Assembly (NCBI GenBank): GCA_003232015.1
Contig: QIKU01000213.1
Location: 1 to 19,821, forward strand
Length of the DNA: 19,821 bases
Source: Gammaproteobacteria bacterium
Lineage (GTDB): Bacteria; Pseudomonadota; Gammaproteobacteria; UBA6429
Direction: 5' to 3'
Shown here: positions 14,430 through 19,821 of the stretch, piece after piece
How the letters are laid out: every line of letters begins with the position of its first letter
How positions within the stretch are numbered: position 1 is the stretch's first letter
The notes under the pieces: generated by a model
Database searches by the model: none
What the model was told of the DNA's origin: nothing
What the model saw: the letters and a program-made list of their open reading frames with translations, nothing else
Translations under genes and position numbers: made by a program

Positions 14430-15869
14430 ATGGCTAAAAATTCAACAATCAATATTGAACGCTTAATGTGTTTAGAACCTCTTTCTACCCTTTCGAACGA
14501 ACGTTTAGAAGAGCTCGCCAAACTGGCTTATGTTGAGCGGGTGAGCATTGGTGTCAGCCTTTTTAGGGAAGGTGATCTGGATAACCAGACATTGTATTTA
14601 TTGCAGGGTGACGTGCAACTCAGTTCGTCTGATGGCAGCTTTGATGAAGTGATCAGTTCGCGCCATAACAGTGCAAAATTTCCATTAGATGACAGCCAGC
14701 CAAGGCAGGTTTCCTGTGTGGCGTTGGGTCTGGTTGAGTTTTTACGTATCGATAACAGTGTTCTTGATTATATGATGATGTGGGATCAACTGGCGGTGCA
14801 GGAAGAATTACTGGGTGAGAAAAGGCAGGAAGATAAGCCAGATAAAGAAAAACCAGCCAAAGTAAAACAACAGAGCAAAGATAAAACCGACAGCCCCGAT
14901 GTTGAAAATAAAGATGCTGCTGCAAAAGGGTGTGCGCAAGGCGATGTTGAAGACAAGGCCGCAAAGGAAAAAGAAGACAGTGCGGATGACAATGCAGAGC
15001 AAGCTGTAACAGAAGAAGCAGCATTAGAACAAAAAACGGACACAGGTAAAGAACCTGAAACAGCCGAGCCAAAGTCAATAGCTCCAGAGCCTGCGAGCGA
15101 AGATAAGAAAAAAGTTGAAGCCGCCGTTAACAATGACAAGGACGACAAACAAACGGTAATTGAAACCAGCAGTGATAAAATCGTGCCGACAGACAATGCT
15201 GCACCCGTTGAAAAAGGTGCCTGGATGCGTCGCATGCGGCATATTATGGCTTTTAAGAATTTACCCCCGGCCAATATTAAAGATTTACTGGATCGAATGG
15301 AAACGGTCAAGGTGAAAAAAGGTGAGACCGTGGTTCATCAGGGTGAATCGGGTGAGACGTTTTACGTGTTAACAGACGGCGAAGCGCAGGTGACGCGCAC
15401 CATTGAACTAGCACAATTAAAAGCCGGTGCCAGTTTTGGTGAAGAATCACTGGTTTCGGGTGGCCAGCGCAATGCATCGATTACGATGATGACCGATGGC
15501 GTGTTAATGAAGTTGTCTAAGCAAGACTTTGACCATTTATTAAAAGAGCCGATGTTGAACCGTGTGTCACCGGAAGAAGCAAAAATAAGAGCCTTAAAAG
15601 GGGATATCTGGCTCGATGTGCGTCATGCCAGTGAGTATCATCATAGTCGCTTACCGAAAGCGAACAATATTCCCTTGCATGAAATACGCATGCGGATGGA
15701 TGAGCTTGAAACAGATAAACAATATATTTGTTATTGTAATACCGGCCGTAGAAGTTCGGCGGCGGCTTTTATTTTAGCGCAGGCCGGTTTTCATGTGAGT
15801 GTACTCAACGGTGGGGTGAGGGTGATGCCCCAGGATCTTATTAAAAAACAGCATCTTATTAAAAAATAG
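14430..15869 (+). CDS. CNB domain - acidic linker - CNB domain - rhodanese fusion
   Basis: A 479-residue cytosolic protein. Residues 10-120 look like a CNB domain whose phosphate-binding cassette is degenerate (no FGE). Residues 129-262 are a low-complexity linker rich in Lys, Glu, Asp and Ala, probably disordered. A second CNB domain (about 267-378) keeps Phe336-Gly-Glu and Arg347 in FGEESLVSGGQRNAS, so it may bind a cyclic nucleotide. A single rhodanese domain (388-465) follows, with DVRHASEY (396-403) and active-site Cys436 in CNTGRRSS. The arrangement suggests sulfur-transfer activity gated by a nucleotide, but this is inference. The last 13 residues (DLIKKQHLIKK and flanks) come from an 18-bp tandem repeat. 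No strong ribosome site precedes the ATG. Confidence 0.87.
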   Translation: MAKNSTINIERLMCLEPLSTLSNERLEELAKLAYVERVSIGVSLFREGDLDNQTLYLLQGDVQLSSSDGSFDEVISSRHNSAKFPLDDSQPRQVSCVALGLVEFLRIDNSVLDYMMMWDQLAVQEELLGEKRQEDKPDKEKPAKVKQQSKDKTDSPDVENKDAAAKGCAQGDVEDKAAKEKEDSADDNAEQAVTEEAALEQKTDTGKEPETAEPKSIAPEPASEDKKKVEAAVNNDKDDKQTVIETSSDKIVPTDNAAPVEKGAWMRRMRHIMAFKNLPPANIKDLLDRMETVKVKKGETVVHQGESGETFYVLTDGEAQVTRTIELAQLKAGASFGEESLVSGGQRNASITMMTDGVLMKLSKQDFDHLLKEPMLNRVSPEEAKIRALKGDIWLDVRHASEYHHSRLPKANNIPLHEIRMRMDELETDKQYICYCNTGRRSSAAAFILAQAGFHVSVLNGGVRVMPQDLIKKQHLIKK

Positions 15870-15920
15870 CACCTTATTAAAAAAAATAGAATCTTATTAG
15901 AAAATAGAATCTTGTTAAAG
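15833..15920. repeat. 18-bp tandem repeat across the stop codon
   Basis: Five head-to-tail units of consensus GCATCTTATTAAAAAATA: 15833-15850, 15851-15868, 15869-15888 (20 bp), 15889-15906 and a partial 15907-15920. Unit length is six codons, so the first copies encode repeated LIKK. In the junction between units 2 and 3 a CAG became TAG, creating the stop at 15867-15869. The array fills nearly the whole gap before the convergent hinT. Confidence 0.85.
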
Positions 15921-15925
15921 CCACT

Positions 15926-16267
15926 TTAACCGGGCGGCCAGTGCAGAGTGCGTTCAGCAAGCATATGCAGGTGGATATGGAAAACAGTCTGCCCCGCACC
16001 GGCATTGCAGTTCATTACTAAACGATAACCCTCGTCTGCGAAGCCTGTGTCCGCAGCGACTTTTTTTGCCGCTAGAAAAAGTTTGCCGATAAGCTCAGCG
16101 TCTTTTGTGGCTAAATCATTCACTGTTGCGATATGTGTTTTAGGGATAAACAAAACATGAGTGGGCGCCTGGGGATTCACGTCTTTAAAGCCCAGTACGT
16201 CATCGTCCTGATAAATAATTTCTGCGGGTATGTCGCCGTTAATTATTTTACAAAATAAGCAGTCCAT
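15926..16267 (-). CDS. hinT: HIT family purine nucleoside phosphoramidase (HinT)
   Basis: A 113-residue protein of the full HinT length. It starts MDCLFCKIINGDIPAEIIYQ and has the histidine triad HIHLHML at 97-103 (His97, His99, His101), with the preceding GAGQTVFH and the C-terminal WPPG typical of HinT. The enzyme hydrolyses AMP-linked phosphoramidates such as lysyl-AMP-type adducts. Cys3 and Cys6 are at the usual N-terminal position for zinc binding in HIT proteins. A good AAGGGGAC ribosome site precedes the ATG. It lies 25 bases downstream of the FIST gene on the same strand, so the two are probably one transcript. Confidence 0.96.
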   Translation of the reverse strand: MDCLFCKIINGDIPAEIIYQDDDVLGFKDVNPQAPTHVLFIPKTHIATVNDLATKDAELIGKLFLAAKKVAADTGFADEGYRLVMNCNAGAGQTVFHIHLHMLAERTLHWPPG

Positions 16268-16292
16268 GAGTGTCCCCTTATAAAAGATAGTT

Positions 16293-17408
16293 TTACAAAA
16301 ATAAGGTCAGTACGCCGGTGAAACCATACAGGCGTTGCCCGGCAATTTCGCCGTTGGCATAAAAGCCAATAGTGGGGATATCGCCTAATACTTCAGTAAT
16401 ATATTTCATTTCGCTGGAGACGTCACCAAACATATGCTGGCCTCGGCCGAGGCAGGAAATATACAATGCGCCTTTGGGCTTTTTCCCTTGCAGGCGATTG
16501 TTCAGGGAGCTTAGCATCCGTTTTAAATCGTCAATGGCGGTTTGCGAGTCCCGCTTGCAAAACATAATGGGGCTGTTGGGTTTTAAGTCATCGGCAATGG
16601 CAATAAAGTGGTTGTCCGGGTCGATGCCGATAATATTGCGCACCAGATAATCGCCGGTATCGCTGCCTTGTACCGGGAAGCCGGCAAAAATATAGCCGGC
16701 AGCACGATCAATGTCGCGGGCAAGGATTTCACCGATATTTTCTTTAAAAACATCCAGTGCTGGGCGGTTGTCAATGCTAAGCGCCATATGGTGTTCGCAT
16801 TCCGTTAAGGTGAAAGTATCGGATATGGGGCTGCAACCCTGGGTGAGGCCGGTCATGATGTTGTTTGCGTTGTTGAAAACAACACCGGACAAACCACCTT
16901 CCGTTATGCCATCGGCATATTGATAAAAATAATCTTTCGCAGAGGTTAAACCGCCAACAAGATAGCCAGGTTCGAGTGTATTGGCGAGCGTTTCGATTTG
17001 TTCTGTTAACATCGGGTTGCGCGGGTCACCATGTATAATGGCAAACTGAAGTTGTGATGCGTCTTCATTGTTTTGAACGCTGGCCTGTTCTCTGAAAATA
17101 CGATAACTGGATGATTTAATGTCGGTTAACATGATGGCCATCGCTGGTTGCTCAGCGTATTCGGTGTTTGTTACGCAGATTGAAAGACCGATGGTGCCAA
17201 TCCAGTCAATGGATGGGAATAGTATTCTAAGTTCAGTAATAATTTTTTTAAAATAAGGTGCATAGTCATTGGTGACATAAATAAAAGCCAGAGTACAATT
17301 TGAATCTGATATTTCTTGCGGTTTTTGTTCCTGTAACTGTTGCACACATTGCTGCAAGGCAATGTGCCAGTCGGGGTCGCTTGTATGGCTGATAATATAG
17401 CTTGTCAT
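16293..17408 (-). CDS. FIST domain sensor protein
   Basis: A 371-residue soluble protein matching FIST_N (about 30-225) followed by FIST_C (about 225-370). The landmarks are GYLVGGLTSAKDYFYQYADGITEGGLSGVVF (about 148-178, seen in parts), the ...TGLTQGCSPI segment near 186-195, and a C-terminal GFYANGEIAG...LYGFTGVL (348-367). FIST modules are predicted small-ligand (possibly amino-acid) sensors, usually fused to or next to signalling output proteins; here it is alone, with hinT downstream in the same direction. No ribosome site is visible, and the ATG at 17406-17408 is the best start. The promoter is not evident; the terminator of the prk locus lies upstream of it. Confidence 0.9.
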   Translation of the reverse strand: MTSYIISHTSDPDWHIALQQCVQQLQEQKPQEISDSNCTLAFIYVTNDYAPYFKKIITELRILFPSIDWIGTIGLSICVTNTEYAEQPAMAIMLTDIKSSSYRIFREQASVQNNEDASQLQFAIIHGDPRNPMLTEQIETLANTLEPGYLVGGLTSAKDYFYQYADGITEGGLSGVVFNNANNIMTGLTQGCSPISDTFTLTECEHHMALSIDNRPALDVFKENIGEILARDIDRAAGYIFAGFPVQGSDTGDYLVRNIIGIDPDNHFIAIADDLKPNSPIMFCKRDSQTAIDDLKRMLSSLNNRLQGKKPKGALYISCLGRGQHMFGDVSSEMKYITEVLGDIPTIGFYANGEIAGQRLYGFTGVLTLFL

Positions 17409-17460
17409 TATTTAGTTTATTACGCTTAAGTCGATGGAGTTTAAAATAATACAAAATAAA

Positions 17461-17484
17461 AAGCCGGGCAACTGTGCCCGGCTT
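17461..17484 (-). terminator. Rho-independent terminator of the prk locus
   Basis: AAGCCGGGCA (17461-17470) and TGCCCGGCTT (17475-17484) form a perfect 10-bp stem with loop ACTG. Read on the minus strand it is followed by TTTTTATTTT, so it ends the leftward prk transcript just before the FIST gene. Confidence 0.9.
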
Positions 17485-17505
17485 CTTATTTAAAAGCTTT
17501 TAAGT

Positions 17506-17907
17506 CTAAGCTTTATTTTTACGTTCAATAAGATCATGAATGATCGGATTGAGGATTAATTCCATTGCAAAGCCCATTTTGCTGCCAGGGACAACTATTG
17601 TATTTGGACGAGACATGAATGAGTCCGTAATCATATTGAGCAAGTATGGGAAGTCCACTCCATCTGGGCGACGGAAACGAATAACAATAAAGCTTTCGTC
17701 TGGCGTTGGTATATCACGGGCAATAAATGGGTTAGATGTATCAACCGTGGGCACACGCTGGAAGTTAATGTCGGTACGTGAGAACTGTGGTGTAATGAAA
17801 TGCACATAGTCATCCATACGACGTAAAATAGTATCCACAATGGCGTCTGCCGAGTAACCACGCTGTGCATTATCGCGATGAATTTTCTGGATCCATTCAA
17901 GGTTTAC
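17506..17907 (-). CDS. prk: Phosphoribulokinase, C-terminal fragment
   Basis: The open frame from VNLEWIQKIHRDN (17907 onward) to ERKNKA carries the conserved TPQFSRTDINFQRVPTVDTS and DIPTPDESF segments. A GTG at 17838 or no start at all could be used; no ribosome site is seen before it, so independent translation is doubtful. It is included as the other half of the broken gene. Confidence 0.6.
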   Translation of the reverse strand, partial: VNLEWIQKIHRDNAQRGYSADAIVDTILRRMDDYVHFITPQFSRTDINFQRVPTVDTSNPFIARDIPTPDESFIVIRFRRPDGVDFPYLLNMITDSFMSRPNTIVVPGSKMGFAMELILNPIIHDLIERKNKA

Positions 17908-18373
17908 AATAGTCTACAAATTCGTGAACTTTAATGTCGCCATCGGTAACACCACCGTGTAAGCCTTCATAAAAAAGCAGGTCAGAACCGGCTTTCATGT
18001 CTTCCCAGGGTGTGAACTGGCCAGGGGTTAAATCGGTTTTTAAGCGTGCATTATGTTCTTCGGCTTCTTCATCACTGTGTAAATAGTAGCGACGTTTGCA
18101 ACTACCGCTTTCACCGTAGCTTTTGAATGTTTCAGCAATTAAATCGAAATGGTTGGCTTCTGGGCCAAAGTGGCTCAGTTGCTTGCCTTTTTCTGCGAAC
18201 TCGGCAATGGCGTCTTTCATTGATGCACGATCGTAACGGTGGAAACTGTCACCTTCTACAATCAGAGGATCAATTTTTTCCCGAAAAAAGATATGCTCGA
18301 AAGCATTTTTTACAGTTGTTGTGCCCGCGCCAGATGAACCGGTAACCGCGATGACAGGATGTTTAGCAGACAT
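17897..18373 (-). CDS. prk: Phosphoribulokinase, N-terminal fragment
   Basis: 158 residues with P-loop GSSGAGTT (12-19), VEGDSFHRYDRAS (39-51, containing the catalytic Asp42 candidate), SHFGPEAN (67-74), QFTPWED (119-125) and FYEGLHGG (134-141). The ATP- and substrate-binding core is therefore present, but the chain ends at a TGA just after VDYCKP and lacks the C-terminal 130 or so residues. Alone it is unlikely to fold as an active kinase. Confidence 0.75.
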   Translation of the reverse strand: MSAKHPVIAVTGSSGAGTTTVKNAFEHIFFREKIDPLIVEGDSFHRYDRASMKDAIAEFAEKGKQLSHFGPEANHFDLIAETFKSYGESGSCKRRYYLHSDEEAEEHNARLKTDLTPGQFTPWEDMKAGSDLLFYEGLHGGVTDGDIKVHEFVDYCKP

Positions 18374-18635
18374 GCGAACTCCTTAATGAGTAAAATTTAA
18401 AAGTTATAAAATTAGGTGCTACGAGCCAGAGGGTTGAATGCCGTTTTGCTTCAACGCTGCGCTGTCACTGCTATCTGTTGGGCATGCGCCAGTGCCGGAT
18501 CGTGCGAACGGCGTATTCTATCGAAAACTGGGAGCGAAAAGTAGAGGCAGTGCCGTTTATTTCTACTGGCGATAAATGTGCACCGAATATGTGCGAGCAC
18601 GCGCTTGTTTGGCACTATTTTAAGGGAGATAGCGG
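18374..18635. other. 262-base spacer upstream of prk and after purD
   Basis: It must hold the prk promoter, but I cannot place -10 and -35 boxes with confidence. Small inverted repeats include AGTAGA/TCTACT (18540-18545 and 18562-18567) and GTGC-GA-GCAC (18591-18600). A CGGCTA-TT-TAGCCG hairpin (18633-18646) spans the purD stop codon and is followed by ATTTTT only on the plus strand, so it is a poor purD terminator. Confidence 0.35.
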
Positions 18636-19821
18636 CTATTTAGCCGATTTTTCACGATCTATTGCCCTGTACCCAATGTCTGTACGGTAATATACATTGT
18701 CCCAATGGGTACTTTTAACCAGTTCATAGGCCGTTTTTTGTGCTTCACTGACCGAATTACCCAATGCGGTGGCACATAATACCCGCCCACCCTGGGTAAC
18801 GGCTTTACCATTTTTTAACGCGGTGCCGGCGTGGAATATCTTGCTATTTTCAACATGAGTATCGAGGCCAGAAATAATGTCGCCTTTGCTGTAATCATAA
18901 GGGTAGCCACCGGCGGCAAGAACCACGCCGAGTGCGGCACGTGGGTCCCAGTCGGCCTGCACAGTGTCGAGTTTGCCATCAACAGCAGCAAGGCAGAGTT
19001 TAACCAGATCGGATTGCAGGCGCATCATAATCGGTTGTGTTTCCGGGTCACCAAAGCGGCAATTGTATTCCAGCACTTTGGCTTTGCCGGTTTTATCTAT
19101 CATTAAGCCAGCATATAAAAAGCCCGTGTAAGGATGGCCATCATCAATCATACCTTGCACAGTGGGCATAATCACATCGAGCATGGCCTGTTTATAAATG
19201 CTGTCTGTAACAACCGGTGCCGGGGAATAAGCGCCCATGCCGCCAGTGTTGGGGCCTAAGTCACCATTGTCGCGTGCTTTATGATCCTGCGAAGTAGCCA
19301 TCGGCAGCACATGTTTGCCATCGACCATAACGATAAAGCTGGCTTCTTCTCCCTGTAAAAATTCTTCGACTACCACCCGCGAACCGGCTTTGCCAAAGGC
19401 GTTGCCAGCGAGCATATCTTTAATTGCAGTGATAGCTTCGTCTTCTGTTTGGGCGAGAATAACGCCTTTGCCAGCGGCGAGGCCATCGGCCTTAACAACA
19501 ATGGGCGCACCCTGTTGTTTAACATAGGCTATGGCTGGTTCGACTTCTGTAAATACAGAGTAAGCGGCGGTTGGGATGTGATGTTTTTTAAGAAAGTCTT
19601 TACTAAAGGCTTTTGAACCTTCAAGTTGGGCGGCAGCTTTAGTGGGGCCAAAACATTTCAGGCCGGATGCTGTAAAGGCATCGACAACACCGGCAACGAG
19701 AGGGGCTTCGGGGCCAACAATGGTCAGGTCAATCTCTTCCTGCAACCCAAAGGCAAGCAGGCCTTCAATGTCTTCTGCGTTAATTTCAACGTTTTGTAGT
19801 TTGGGCTCAGTGGCCGTGCCG
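18636..19821 (-). CDS. purD: Phosphoribosylamine-glycine ligase (GAR synthetase), N-terminus outside window
   Basis: The reading frame is open to the right edge (about 394 residues seen; a full protein has about 430), so the start lies beyond the window and roughly 30 N-terminal residues are missing. Visible landmarks are LTIVGPEAPLVAG, the ATP-grasp segment IVVKADGLAAGKGV, DHKARDNGDLGPNTGGMGAYSP (in parts), YNCRFGDPETQ and the C-terminal ALGVVLAAGGYPYDYSKGD. The enzyme joins glycine to phosphoribosylamine with ATP, step two of purine synthesis. A TTG within the frame at 19745 is not the start, because conserved sequence (EPKLQNVEINAEDIEGLLAF) continues upstream. It ends in ...DREKSAK. The usual partner purH is not visible and may lie to the right. 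Confidence 0.96.
   Translation of the reverse strand, partial: GTATEPKLQNVEINAEDIEGLLAFGLQEEIDLTIVGPEAPLVAGVVDAFTASGLKCFGPTKAAAQLEGSKAFSKDFLKKHHIPTAAYSVFTEVEPAIAYVKQQGAPIVVKADGLAAGKGVILAQTEDEAITAIKDMLAGNAFGKAGSRVVVEEFLQGEEASFIVMVDGKHVLPMATSQDHKARDNGDLGPNTGGMGAYSPAPVVTDSIYKQAMLDVIMPTVQGMIDDGHPYTGFLYAGLMIDKTGKAKVLEYNCRFGDPETQPIMMRLQSDLVKLCLAAVDGKLDTVQADWDPRAALGVVLAAGGYPYDYSKGDIISGLDTHVENSKIFHAGTALKNGKAVTQGGRVLCATALGNSVSEAQKTAYELVKSTHWDNVYYRTDIGYRAIDREKSAK

Larger units (their letters stand above)
17506..18373 (-). pseudogene. prk: Phosphoribulokinase, broken by an internal frameshift
   Basis: Two pieces in different frames together make a nearly complete proteobacterial phosphoribulokinase, the Calvin-cycle enzyme that phosphorylates ribulose 5-phosphate with ATP. 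The first frame (18373-17897) ends ...HEFVDYCKP-stop; the second resumes at about 17910 with IVNLEWIQKIHRD and runs to the normal C-terminus. In the family, about seven residues (LLVGVVP-like) separate VD from IVNLEW; only one base is left here, so about 20 bases seem to be missing. 868 bases present plus 20 makes 296 codons, the expected size. Good AAGGAG ribosome site and intact terminator suggest the locus was recently functional. The alternative is an assembly or sequencing error. If real, CO2 fixation needs a second prk copy. Confidence 0.85.

Noticed and set aside
14786..15310. 174-codon open frame opposite the acidic linker
   Set aside because: It is antisense to the CNB-rhodanese gene, and its Ser/Leu/Ala-rich, repetitive composition is what the reverse of a Lys/Glu/Asp-rich linker gives; no ribosome site.
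17631..17900. 89-codon frame starting MNGSRKF at the broken prk
   Set aside because: It is the wrong frame of the prk 3' half; the true frame gives IVNLEWIQ and continues the kinase.
17897..17910. Programmed +1 frameshift at CCT TGA in prk, by analogy with the prfB CTT TGA site
   Set aside because: No upstream Shine-Dalgarno-like stimulator is present, and slippage here would not restore the missing conserved residues.
18478..18690. 70-codon plus-strand open frame between prk and purD
   Set aside because: Runs antisense into purD, lacks a ribosome site and resembles no family.

Overview
The window looks like chromosome from a moderately AT-rich gammaproteobacterium. The evidence is a YajQ protein, a YfaZ-type outer-membrane protein, a YgiM/TIGR04211-like SH3 protein, a YbaK-HDOD fusion and a proteobacterial phosphoribulokinase (prk). 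The prk locus, though broken here, points to present or recent Calvin-cycle CO2 fixation. Together with two rhodanese proteins it would suit a marine sulfur-oxidising lineage, but the organism cannot be named from this sequence. I saw no tRNA or rRNA gene, transposase, phage gene or CRISPR array.

Layout. 1-2700: a dispersed-type extragenic repeat, a membrane-anchored HExxH metalloprotease-like protein (-), a two-helix membrane protein (+) behind a palindrome and a near-perfect Shine-Dalgarno sequence, a small lipoprotein (-), and yajQ (+). 2700-5400: a 323-base gap with hairpins, a Ycf46-type AAA+ ATPase (+), and a periplasmic two-domain sulfurtransferase (-). 5480-8410: a convergent pair of membrane proteins that both end in helical/TPR-like repeats, one a zinc-finger protein and the other a rhomboid protease. 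8500-11500: a double cyclic-nucleotide-binding (CNB) protein behind an 11-bp inverted repeat, a YfaZ-family protein and a HAD hydrolase in one + strand pair, and an HU-type protein with a lysine-rich tail (-). 11690-14210: a small Rieske protein, an SH3 membrane protein, and a YbaK-HDOD fusion (-). 14430-17410: a CNB-acidic linker-CNB-rhodanese fusion whose end is made of an 18-bp tandem repeat, then hinT and a FIST sensor (both -). 17500-19821: prk split by a frameshift, then purD running off the right edge.

Most genes are single units in alternating orientation, so neighbourhood says little about function. The recurring theme is signalling and regulation: two CNB proteins, an HDOD protein with a degenerate HD motif, a FIST sensor and YajQ (reported to bind c-di-GMP). 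Rhodanese chemistry appears twice, once periplasmic and once fused to a predicted cNMP sensor. Strong hairpin terminators separate several units (1633-1658, 9614-9659, 11045-11074, 17461-17484).

The best candidates for something undescribed are the CNB-linker-CNB-rhodanese protein with its repeat-derived C-terminus and the convergent zinc-finger/rhomboid pair. The most consequential oddity is the broken prk. No multi-gene system with a clear new function is evident.
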